DNA of 29,967 bases, taken from positions 1-29,967 of IMG/VR virus record IMGVR_UViG_3300006638_000018; one strand, 5' to 3'. A program made the translations under genes and the position numbers. Below the pieces are notes generated by a model. That model was not told the DNA's origin, made no database searches, and worked only from the letters and a program-made list of their open reading frames with translations. This stretch comes from a virus. Positions 1 through 5,450 of this stretch are shown piece by piece. Positions within the stretch are counted from its first letter, which is position 1; each line of letters opens with the position of its first letter.

Positions 1-143
1 ATCCAAAAGACCGCTGGGACTCTCTTCTATGCATCTTGAACGACGCACAGAACGAGTGTGAGCGTCTGACAAATCACGTCGCGCCAGCGTGTGATTTGGA
101 CCGGGTGAAGCGACTCGGGGAACTCGTCGGGACCGTCAAGTGA
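1..143 (+). CDS. C-terminal end of an unrecognised small protein (partial)
   Basis: An open frame runs in from the left edge and ends at TGA 141-143, giving 46 visible residues ending RLGELVGTVK. It has two isolated cysteines and mixed charge; no domain is recognisable from so short a piece. Its stop overlaps the GTG of the next gene in a GTGA junction, the arrangement used throughout the rightward run, which supports it being a real gene end rather than chance. Function unknown. Confidence 0.6.
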   Translation, partial: PKDRWDSLLCILNDAQNECERLTNHVAPACDLDRVKRLGELVGTVK

Positions 144-337
144 GCCCACAGCCCAACGTCCTACGAATCATCGAAACCCTCCGCCCTGAACTGACGGAGA
201 AAGCCCAGAAGATGCGCAACAAGGGAGCATCGTTCGACGCCATCGCTCGGATGCTCTGCAACGAAACGGGGATGGAAGTAGGGCGCGAGACGGTGCGGCG
301 GTACTTCGCGCCGGACAAGGTGAGCGATGAAAAGTGA
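140..337 (+). CDS. Small HTH-like protein, 65 aa
   Basis: A 65-residue, charged, mostly helical protein. The central part (GASFDAIARMLCNETG, about residues 29-44) followed by VGRETVRRYF reads like a helix-turn-helix: a helix beginning IARML, a turn, and a recognition helix ending in RRYF, as in resolvase/HTH_23-type small DNA-binding proteins. The GTG start overlaps the upstream stop by GTGA, and the 3' end overlaps the nuclease gene by 11 bp, so it is translationally coupled inside the recombination block. It may be a small regulator or an accessory of the recombination genes. The HTH reading is inference from spacing and not certain. Confidence 0.7.
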   Translation: MSPQPNVLRIIETLRPELTEKAQKMRNKGASFDAIARMLCNETGMEVGRETVRRYFAPDKVSDEK

Positions 338-1118
338 TTACGACAACGCCCTCGCGCACAAGTACCGCGTAGAGCATGACGGGGATTTCGTCCCCGGAGT
401 CACGACGGCGATCAACATTCTGGACAAGCCCGGCTTGAAATGGGCAGCCGCGAAGTTGACCGCTGAGTACACCTTCGACTACGCGGTGAACGAGACGATC
501 AACCCAACGGACACGCCGGACGAAGAAATCCTCAAGCACTGCACCGGCCATTTCGACCGCGTTTGGCGAGACAAGGCCGCGACCGGAACCCGAGTTCACG
601 ATGTAGCGGAGCGTTGGACGAACGGCGAATCAGTTGAGGTGTCCCTCGCGGACCAAGGTTTCGTAGACGCACTCGAAGCGTTCCACAAGGAGTTCAAGCC
701 GCGATTTCTCATGGCTGAACGCGTAGTTCTCAATAAAACGCTGGGCTTTGGTGGCAGATTCGACTTCATCGGATACCTGGAGGGCATAGGGGTAGTCTTG
801 GGAGATTACAAGAGTGGCTCTAAACGGCCTCTGGAAGCCGCGCTCCAGGCCTCTGCCTACCTCCACGGCAAACTAGCCACCTACGACGAGAACGGGGCAC
901 TGAGCGAACTGCAGTCCCTACCAAAACTCGACGGAGCAAGGACGATCTACCTCCACGCGGACGGCAGTTTCGAGATGTCAGACCCCTTTGAGATAATTCC
1001 AGAGGACGAAGCGTTCGAGGCTTTCACAGCCTGCTTAAAGTTATTCACGCTTCACAAGAGCCTTACCAAAACACTAAAACAAGGGGAAGAAAATGGCAGA
1101 GTTCAAGAGGAATCTTGA
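327..1118 (+). CDS. PD-(D/E)XK exonuclease, Cas4/RecB-like
   Basis: 263 aa. The nuclease signature is visible in order: His91 in TGTRVHDVAE, Asp146 in GGRFDFIG, the Asp160-x-Lys162 pair in LGDYKSG, and a QxxxY motif (Gln174-Tyr178, LQASAYL). This is the core of RecB/Cas4-like PD-(D/E)XK nucleases, which cut DNA using two metal ions. No four-cysteine iron-sulphur cluster is seen (a single Cys at 72), so it is closer to phage RecB-like exonucleases than to classical Cas4. It is followed, with a 26-bp overlap, by an Erf-like protein; exonuclease plus annealing protein is the standard phage two-component recombination pair. Start ATG 327 is chosen because it overlaps the previous gene by only 11 bp. 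Confidence 0.85.
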   Translation: MKSDYDNALAHKYRVEHDGDFVPGVTTAINILDKPGLKWAAAKLTAEYTFDYAVNETINPTDTPDEEILKHCTGHFDRVWRDKAATGTRVHDVAERWTNGESVEVSLADQGFVDALEAFHKEFKPRFLMAERVVLNKTLGFGGRFDFIGYLEGIGVVLGDYKSGSKRPLEAALQASAYLHGKLATYDENGALSELQSLPKLDGARTIYLHADGSFEMSDPFEIIPEDEAFEAFTACLKLFTLHKSLTKTLKQGEENGRVQEES

Positions 1119-1707
1119 TTACATCGACGTTGCAGCACGACTCGTAGAGATGAGGACGAAGTTCCCAGACCTCACGATGCAACAGGTTTCAATGGAGTTC
1201 GTCTCAATCGGACAGAAGGACTTCGTGGTCTACACCGCCGCGGCGTACCGGACACCGGAGGACGTTCGACCTGGAATTGGAACGGCGTGGGAACCCATTC
1301 CTGGCCCTACCAACTTCACAAGGGACTCCGAGGTTCAGAACGCGGAGACGGCGGCCTGGGGCAGGGCGTTAATCGCCATCGGAGCTTCGACCAAGAACGG
1401 CATCGCGTCGGCGGAGGAAGTCAGCAACCGTTCGGGCGACCAGGAACAACGCCCCGCTCACCAAGCGCCACGCGACAGCACAACGGGCGCCTCCAACGAT
1501 CCCCGCATTGACCTCATTCTGCGCGCATCCCAACAGGGGGACAACGACTTCCTCAACTCTCTCGCCACGCAGTTCATGGAGCGCGGAACGTTGACGGAGA
1601 AGCAGATTGAGTCAGGGACGCGGCAGGCGCAGAAAATCGTCACCACGCCGCGTTCGGCACCCCCACGCGAGGACTACCCCTTCGCCGACGAGGAAGAAAG
1701 ATTCTGA
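1093..1707 (+). CDS. Erf/Sak-like single-strand annealing or ssDNA-binding protein
   Basis: 204 aa. Residues 79-110 contain SEVQNAETAAWGRAL followed by IASAEEV, the conserved (A)ETxAxGRAL...GIASAxEV block of Erf-superfamily phage recombination proteins and related ssDNA-binding proteins. The N-terminal 78 residues have mixed alpha/beta character. The C-terminus is acidic and ends YPFADEEERF, resembling the acidic tails that ssDNA-binding proteins use to recruit partners. The gene overlaps the exonuclease by 26 bp and has a purine-rich AAGGGGAAG ribosome site. It probably coats or anneals ssDNA made by the nuclease during phage recombination. Family membership is judged by eye; a dedicated SSB is the alternative. 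Confidence 0.7.
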   Translation: MAEFKRNLDYIDVAARLVEMRTKFPDLTMQQVSMEFVSIGQKDFVVYTAAAYRTPEDVRPGIGTAWEPIPGPTNFTRDSEVQNAETAAWGRALIAIGASTKNGIASAEEVSNRSGDQEQRPAHQAPRDSTTGASNDPRIDLILRASQQGDNDFLNSLATQFMERGTLTEKQIESGTRQAQKIVTTPRSAPPREDYPFADEEERF

Positions 1708-1709
1708 CC

Positions 1710-2021
1710 ATGAAGCGCGTCTCCGACAAGCGCAAGATAGTGAACGCGCAGCGCAAGGTCTTGATGCTAGAGAAGTTCGGGCCGCGCGAGGAGTGGAAGT
1801 GTTCGATGAACGGAATCTGGACGATAGCCCAAGGCGTTCAGGTAGGTAAGTGCCACGGAGCGGTCAACGGCCACGAGTTGTTGAAGCGTTCACGCGGCGG
1901 GTCGATTATCGACATGGACAACGTGACGCTACTCTGTGACGGTCACAATTCTTGGGTCGAGGACCACCCAATAGAGGCACACCGGCTCGGGCTTTCAATG
2001 CACACCTGGGAGGCATCGTGA
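1710..2021 (+). CDS. Small HNH-family endonuclease-like protein
   Basis: 103 aa. The HNH pattern can be followed: Cys31 and Cys48 as possible zinc ligands, Gly54-His55-Glu56 (NGHELLKRSRGG), Asn71 in DNVTLL, then Cys76 and His79-Asn80 (LLCDGHNSW). In HNH proteins the first His is the general base and the last His/Asn bind metal. The N-terminus is strongly basic, consistent with DNA binding. It could be a free-standing homing-type nuclease or a recombination or replication nuclease; its place next to the exonuclease/annealing pair favours the latter. The stop overlaps the GTG of the next gene. Confidence 0.75.
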   Translation: MKRVSDKRKIVNAQRKVLMLEKFGPREEWKCSMNGIWTIAQGVQVGKCHGAVNGHELLKRSRGGSIIDMDNVTLLCDGHNSWVEDHPIEAHRLGLSMHTWEAS

Positions 2022-2389
2022 ACGAACCCGACACCCTCTTCACCATCGGGGGCCATTGGTTTAAAAGCGAAATACTCAAGTTTGAATCCTGGCAACGCCA
2101 CGACCCGCCCTCCATCCACTACTCTCAGACTTCGATGGACGCGGCGACCTCCATCAAGCCCAAAGCTCCAACTCTCCGAGAACGCGTCTACCAAGCGATT
2201 AAGAACTCGCCATCAGGTCTGACGGACGAGGAAATCTGCCTCGTCACCCTTTTAGGCCCGTCTACTGCTAGACCAAGGAGAATAGAACTCGCAGCCGAGA
2301 CCCCGCCGCGCATCCGCAGTAATGGAAAGCGCAAGACCGTGAGTGGACGTGACGCCACGGTATGGGTCGTGACGAACGCGGATTCTTGA
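2018..2389 (+). CDS. Winged-helix DNA-binding protein
   Basis: 123 aa from GTG 2018, chosen because GTG overlaps the previous TGA (GTGA) while an upstream ATG at 1952 would run through the HNH gene. Residues 50-120 fit a winged helix: TLRERVYQAIKNSPSGLTDE, then a recognition helix (STARPRRIELA) and a wing with SGRDATVWVV at the end. This is the familiar phage pattern of a GLTDEE turn followed by a TxRPRRxEL helix and GRxAxVW. It probably modulates early transcription or replication. The N-terminal 45 residues are unrelated to the wing and of unknown role. Confidence 0.7.
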   Translation: MNEPDTLFTIGGHWFKSEILKFESWQRHDPPSIHYSQTSMDAATSIKPKAPTLRERVYQAIKNSPSGLTDEEICLVTLLGPSTARPRRIELAAETPPRIRSNGKRKTVSGRDATVWVVTNADS

Positions 2390-2724
2390 GGTACGCGGCG
2401 GCCCTTCTCTTGGCCGCGATAATTTCATTGTCAGGACAGGCCGGTGCCTCGAAGCCCCTCGTCTCGTCGTCAGTGATGGCAAAGACGATCAAAGTCATGC
2501 ACTGCGAAACGGGTAACTGGCACACGAACGGGCCGCGCTACTACGGCGGGCTCGGCTGGCTCGACGCGACCTGGCTCTCCTATCGGCTCCCAGGCTTCCC
2601 GCGCTACGCCTCACAAGCCACCCCCGAACAACAGGCCCGCGCGATGCTCCACTTCGTCACGGTCGCCCTTCACGGCTGGTGGCCTCATCAGACGTACCCG
2701 GCGTACTGCGGACCTGGTTACTAG
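2362..2724 (+). CDS. Signal-anchored transglycosylase-like (Rpf-like) protein
   Basis: 120 aa. Residues 9-24 are hydrophobic after a charged start, a signal peptide or membrane anchor ending near QAGA. Residues 45-110 match the transglycosylase-like/Rpf fold of Actinobacteria: CETGNWH with catalytic Glu49, YYGGLGWLDATW, ASQATPEQQ and a terminal GWWPH. Such domains cleave the glycan strand of peptidoglycan outside the membrane. The gene is in the early/recombination block, not in a lysis cassette, so it may remodel the wall during infection or lysogeny. ATG 2362 overlaps the upstream gene by 28 bp; TTG 2386 is an alternative start that overlaps the upstream stop and keeps the hydrophobic segment. 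Confidence 0.7.
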   Translation: MGRDERGFLRYAAALLLAAIISLSGQAGASKPLVSSSVMAKTIKVMHCETGNWHTNGPRYYGGLGWLDATWLSYRLPGFPRYASQATPEQQARAMLHFVTVALHGWWPHQTYPAYCGPGY

Positions 2725-2737
2725 TGAACCTCTTCAC
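2724..2737. promoter_or_regulatory. Operator-like dyad GTGAA-N4-TTCAC
   Basis: GTGAACCTCTTCAC is a perfect 5+5 bp dyad with a 4-nt spacer. It begins at the last base of the previous stop codon and ends 15 bp before the -35 box at 2753. The same dyad occurs three times before the scaffold-capsid operon (24335-24417). Binding by a dimeric regulator, perhaps an activator given its upstream position, is inference. Confidence 0.6.
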
Positions 2738-2752
2738 AAGCCCTCAATAGGC

Positions 2753-2781
2753 TTGCACGCCTACTCCGTTCGTGCCATACT
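2753..2781 (+). promoter_or_regulatory. Promoter for the 2809 gene run
   Basis: TTGCAC (2753-2758), a 17-nt spacer, then CATACT (2776-2781) preceded by TGC, an extended -10. The -10 is followed by TGAG. The same layout is seen at 9724-9696 (minus strand) and at 24385-24413, which supports a common phage promoter form. Start of transcription would be near 2788, giving a leader of about 20 nt with an AAAGGGGAAG ribosome site. Confidence 0.6.
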
Positions 2782-2808
2782 TGAGTAACGTCGAACAAAG
2801 GGGAAGTA

Positions 2809-3129
2809 ATGAAAGTTGAAGTAGAAATGGGAGAGTGCGTCAGTTGCAGGGAGCCAATCTCTGCATGGGAGTGGGTTTCGGGTGAGCCGTGGTGCGAGAT
2901 ATGCGTCCTGGTCAGCGCCGCGAAATGCGAACTCTGCAAAGAACTGGTGGATGTTCAAGTCGGCTACCAGGTCAGCCGCGGAGCAACATCATCCTTCGTC
3001 TGCCCGAACGATCTACTGCCTTTCGTTCTACGCGAACGACTCAATCCAGTGGAGTGCTGTCAACCCGACTACGACTACGAGCGCGGCCAGTACATCCACG
3101 ACGACGACTGCACAGGGGACGCCCCATGA
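2809..3129 (+). CDS. Cys-rich zinc-binding-type protein, 106 aa
   Basis: First gene after the promoter. Four CxxC-type or isolated Cys groups are present: CVSC (10-13), CEIC (29-32), CELC (40-43) and Cys65, with a CC pair at 83-84. The first three groups can form zinc ribbons of the LIM/RING-like kind. The acidic tail contains DDDC. No enzyme motif is visible. Such small zinc proteins in phages often bind host proteins; no specific partner can be named. The ribosome site is AAAGGGGAAG before ATG 2809. The stop overlaps ATG 3126 (ATGA). Confidence 0.75.
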   Translation: MKVEVEMGECVSCREPISAWEWVSGEPWCEICVLVSAAKCELCKELVDVQVGYQVSRGATSSFVCPNDLLPFVLRERLNPVECCQPDYDYERGQYIHDDDCTGDAP

Positions 3130-3164
3130 CCGGCAAAGACCAAGACCCGAAGGAGATGAAATGA
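3126..3164 (+). other. 12-codon mini-ORF linking two genes
   Basis: ATG 3126 overlaps the stop of the 2809 gene (ATGA), and its own stop 3162-3164 overlaps ATG 3161 of the next gene (again ATGA). It would encode MTGKDQDPKEMK. Its length is exactly the distance between two genes, so it may serve only to pass ribosomes along; the AAGGAG inside it is the ribosome site of the 3161 gene. Chance is the alternative. Confidence 0.3.
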
Positions 3165-3352
3165 GACACAACCCAATCAGGGGCCTCGTCTTGACGAGCA
3201 ACCCTCCCCAGTATTACTGCGTGGATGATGACGGGAACCGTAACCCGTGCTACTGCCACGTCTGCGACTGGGACGGGTGGGCTCCGCAGAGCGAGGACGA
3301 GATGCACGCGATAAGCAACGAGAGATTGCTCCGGCTGTTCGAGGTGAGATGA
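3161..3352 (+). CDS. Small Cys-rich protein, 63 aa
   Basis: 63 aa from ATG 3161, chosen because an AAGGAG ribosome site lies 5 nt upstream; longer readings would overlap the 2809 gene out of frame. The core CYCHVCDWDGW (30-40) is a compact Cys cluster, with Cys20 as a possible fourth ligand. The C-terminal helix ISNERLLRLFEVR is charged. Unrecognised; likely a small metal-binding protein. Stop and next start overlap (ATGA at 3349-3352). Confidence 0.7.
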   Translation: MRHNPIRGLVLTSNPPQYYCVDDDGNRNPCYCHVCDWDGWAPQSEDEMHAISNERLLRLFEVR

Positions 3353-3816
3353 CCGACACCCCCATATCCCGAGAGCAAGCGATTGAAGCGCTCGAAACGC
3401 GAGTTGAGGAATCGGAACAACGCGCGGCTCGGAACGAGTTCGGCGACGCCGAGTGGGAACGTGGCTGGCTCATTCGCAGGCGCGGGATGGAGGATGCACT
3501 CAACATCATCTCGGCCCTTCCCCCTCTCAACTCACTAAGAGAACCCCTAGAACCAAGCATTTACAGTCACGATGAGAACCATCTGCCGGACAACGAACTG
3601 CCGGGGATGTGGGAACGGTCCGACTATGAGGGCGGCGAAACCGATTCTCGTGACGCCATCCTCACCACCTCTCCCCCGATACAAGGAGAGGGCGCGTGCC
3701 CGCATGTTGACTTGCACGGCGATTCTTGGAAGGGGCAAACGATATGGGGCAAACCGTTCGCGCACTGCCCCGACTGCGGTCAACCACTTTCCAGCCCACA
3801 AGAAGAGGGCCGATGA
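3349..3816 (+). CDS. ISR-domain protein with C-terminal zinc ribbon
   Basis: 155 aa from ATG 3349 (ATGA overlap). The N-terminus PISREQAIEALETR followed by GMEDALNIISALPPL matches the phage small-protein type with an ISRxxAIEAL helix and an I..L..LP helix, also seen in the 4381 gene, so the two look paralogous. The C-terminus holds Cys117, His119, Cys140 and Cys143 (CPHVD...HCPDCGQPLSS), a zinc ribbon. The final PLSSP segment is encoded by a repeat that recurs at other gene ends in this run. Function unknown. Confidence 0.75.
   Translation: MTDTPISREQAIEALETRVEESEQRAARNEFGDAEWERGWLIRRRGMEDALNIISALPPLNSLREPLEPSIYSHDENHLPDNELPGMWERSDYEGGETDSRDAILTTSPPIQGEGACPHVDLHGDSWKGQTIWGKPFAHCPDCGQPLSSPQEEGR
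3774..3795 (+). repeat. Gene-junction repeat A, copy 1
   Basis: 22 bp identical to 4331-4352, containing the 18-mer GGTCAACCACTTTCCAGC that also occurs at 6127-6144. It encodes the (C)GQPLSS tail of the 3349 gene. Similarity to the third copy continues to the next start codon, where both downstream genes begin (A/G)TGAAACTCG. Here the Cys belongs to a genuine zinc ribbon, so this may be the ancestral copy. Confidence 0.8.
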
Positions 3817-4379
3817 AACTCGTTTACGCTGACCCTCCTTACCTCGGTCAATGCGCGAGCTACGACCACTTCCACGGTGAAGGTCTTGAAATGCCGTGGG
3901 ATGGGCTGTGCTGGGATGATTTAAACACGCAGCTCATTCTTCTCGACTGGTTGAGCGTGGTCCCAGATGGGTATGCGTACTCGTGCAACCCGAGCGATTT
4001 GGGGGCGGTCGCATCGCGCTTCTATACGGGCGTTCGGATCGCCGCGTGGACCAAAACCTGGCACCAGATACGCCCGACGACCGTGCAATTCGCGTGGGAG
4101 CCGGTGATATTCAGCCCATCTCGCAAGGACAACAAGCGCACGCCAATGGTCCGCGACTGGCTCAGCTGCGCCGTGACGCAACAGACAGGGCAGCGCGGGG
4201 CCAAGCCCGACGCCTTCAATGACTGGATTCTCGACCTCTTGGTCTACGAACCGGACGATGAATTCGTGGATCTATTCCCCGGCAGTCATTCAATGCAACG
4301 AGCGTTAGACCGATTTGAGCAACGACTTCGCTGCGGTCAACCACTTTCCAGCGCCTCTACACCTGAAATGGAGAGTTGA
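3813..4379 (+). CDS. DNA methyltransferase, N6-adenine/N4-cytosine type
   Basis: 188 aa from ATG 3813 (ATGA overlap). DPPY (7-10) is catalytic motif IV of amino-methyltransferases. KPDAFNDWILDLL (131-143) and FVDLFPGSHSMQRAL (151-165) correspond to motifs X and I in permuted order, with the SAM-binding motif near the C-terminus. Motif I reads DLFPGSH where GSG is usual. The enzyme would methylate adenine N6 or cytosine N4 using SAM. It is small, with little room for a separate target-recognition domain. There is no adjacent restriction enzyme, so protection of phage DNA from host restriction is likely. The last 15 residues come from junction repeats. Confidence 0.8.
   Translation: MKLVYADPPYLGQCASYDHFHGEGLEMPWDGLCWDDLNTQLILLDWLSVVPDGYAYSCNPSDLGAVASRFYTGVRIAAWTKTWHQIRPTTVQFAWEPVIFSPSRKDNKRTPMVRDWLSCAVTQQTGQRGAKPDAFNDWILDLLVYEPDDEFVDLFPGSHSMQRALDRFEQRLRCGQPLSSASTPEMES
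4331..4352 (+). repeat. Gene-junction repeat A, copy 2
   Basis: 22 bp identical to 3774-3795. It gives the methyltransferase a CGQPLSS ending although that protein has no zinc ribbon, so the Cys here looks like a passenger. It runs directly into repeat B. Confidence 0.8.
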
Positions 4380-4384
4380 AATGA
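4346..4384 (+). repeat. Gene-junction repeat B, copy 1
   Basis: 39 bp matching 4809-4847 at 35 positions. It spans the end of the methyltransferase gene, the stop codon, the GGAGAG ribosome site and the ATG of the next gene. It encodes SSASTPEMES; copy 2 encodes SSAPTPEGES. Confidence 0.8.
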
Positions 4385-4842
4385 GTAATCCTACTGAGCC
4401 AAGTGAACTGAGGGGCGACGTGATTTCACGAATAGCGGCGATTGAGGCAGTGAAGAAATGCCGACCGCGAGAGCCGTTCCAGTACGCACACGAATACACA
4501 GAGCGTGACATGATTGATTTGCAGATTATCCCGTCTCTCTCGACTCTTCCGAGTGTCCCTGAACCACCGACATGTCCAAATCCAAAAATTCACGTCGCAT
4601 GCAATCTCGACGGCGAAGGCTACTGCTCGACTCACACTTCATGGCGCTGTTTCCCGAACCGTGGCGAAATCGCAGGTGTCGTTTCCAGCGCCCCTACAGG
4701 GCTAACGAGGGAGACTTTGTTGACATTGAAAGAGCAACTTTACGAGCGGGCGAACTCCTTTTACGACGATGAGCAAATCGACGCTTTCATTGATTTGATT
4801 CTTGAATCTTCCAGCGCCCCTACACCTGAGGGGGAGAGTTGA
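4381..4842 (+). CDS. ISR-domain protein, apparent fusion of two small proteins
   Basis: 153 aa from ATG 4381, one base after the previous stop, with GGAGAG upstream. Residues 13-60 (DVISRIAAIEAV ... IIPSLSTLPSVPEPP) resemble the N-terminal part of the 3349 protein. Residues 65-90 hold CPNPKIHVAC and CSTHTSWRC, a possible zinc site. Residue 101 onward begins VSSAPTG, encoded by 16 bp identical to the gene-end repeat at 4809, then a separate helical segment (LKEQLYERANSFYDDEQIDAFIDLIL). The protein ends SSSAPTPEGES. The internal copy suggests that two cassettes were joined after loss of a stop. No enzymatic motif is seen. Confidence 0.75.
   Translation: MSNPTEPSELRGDVISRIAAIEAVKKCRPREPFQYAHEYTERDMIDLQIIPSLSTLPSVPEPPTCPNPKIHVACNLDGEGYCSTHTSWRCFPNRGEIAGVVSSAPTGLTRETLLTLKEQLYERANSFYDDEQIDAFIDLILESSSAPTPEGES
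4683..4698 (+). repeat. Internal relic of junction repeat B
   Basis: TTCCAGCGCCCCTACA is identical to 4809-4824 and in the same reading frame (SSAPT in both), but lies inside the 4381 gene with no stop after it. It is best read as an old gene boundary now internal to a fused gene. Confidence 0.65.
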
Positions 4843-4847
4843 AATGA
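4809..4847 (+). repeat. Gene-junction repeat B, copy 2
   Basis: Second copy of the 39-bp junction, spanning the end of the 4381 gene, the GGGGGAGAG ribosome site and the ATG of the truncated methyltransferase at 4844. Confidence 0.8.
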
Positions 4848-4898
4848 AGCCGCGACTTTTGGATTTGTTCTGCGGGGCTGGTGCGCTAAACTGGTCCA
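4844..4898 (+). pseudogene. N-terminal remnant of a C5-cytosine methyltransferase
   Basis: From ATG 4844, with a good ribosome site in the junction repeat, the frame reads MKPRLLDLFCGAGAL, which is SAM-binding motif I at the extreme N-terminus of a C5-methyltransferase. After about 18 codons the similarity stops and an HNH gene begins in another frame. The frame stays open to 5371 but its translation there is a low-quality shadow of the HNH gene. A complete methyltransferase with its own RPRLLDLFCGGGG motif follows at 5455. The codons of the two motif I copies differ at many synonymous sites, so this is not a recent duplication; the remnant looks like a displaced older gene. Confidence 0.6.
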
Positions 4899-5450
4899 AT
4901 GACAACAGTGACGTGCCAGCACTGCGGCGAGGTGTTCGAGTCCCAGCGCAAGACGCGGAAGTTCTGCTCGCGGGGCTGTTCCAATCGAGCCGCCTGGGTG
5001 GTCACGAAGACGCGCCAATGCCGACACTGCGGCAAGGAGTTCCCGGTGTCAGGGATAGGCGACGCCAATCGTCAGCACTGTTCCAAGGAATGTGCCAAGA
5101 ACCACGCGGCCAAGACGGTGAGCACCTGGCAGGCCGAGCACCCCGAGATGCGGACGACCTACCGCAAGAATCAACTAACCAAGGACCCTGGCTACGAGCG
5201 GAAACGGTGGCAGGACCGCAGGGGAAGGATTCTCGACCTACTGGGCGGCGAATGCGTCGTGTGTGGGGTAACGAACCCCTACTGGCTGCACGTCGACTTC
5301 ATCCCTACGGGACGGGGTCAGACGTACCGACACCCCAGGCACTACCGATACGTGTCGGAGCATCTGGATGAGTTCCGAATCCTCTGCGCCAATCACCACT
5401 ACGAACTCACCCTCACCGGGCGAATCAAAGGAACCGACATCACCCAATAG
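4899..5450 (+). CDS. HNH homing-type endonuclease with double zinc ribbon
   Basis: 183 aa. Two N-terminal zinc-ribbon units are clear: CQHC...FCSRGC (6-27) and CRHC...HCSKEC (41-65). The C-terminal nuclease shows CVVCG (119-123), His131-x-Asp133, and ILCANHHYEL (161-170) with the closing Cys/His metal ligands of the HNH fold. A basic linker (TYRKNQLTKDPGYERKRW) joins them. This is the usual build of phage free-standing homing endonucleases. The gene starts inside the remnant methyltransferase and ends inside the 5' part of the intact one. There is no good ribosome site before ATG 4899 (CTGGTCCA), so it may be translated poorly or through the remnant's initiation. Confidence 0.85.
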   Translation: MTTVTCQHCGEVFESQRKTRKFCSRGCSNRAAWVVTKTRQCRHCGKEFPVSGIGDANRQHCSKECAKNHAAKTVSTWQAEHPEMRTTYRKNQLTKDPGYERKRWQDRRGRILDLLGGECVVCGVTNPYWLHVDFIPTGRGQTYRHPRHYRYVSEHLDEFRILCANHHYELTLTGRIKGTDITQ

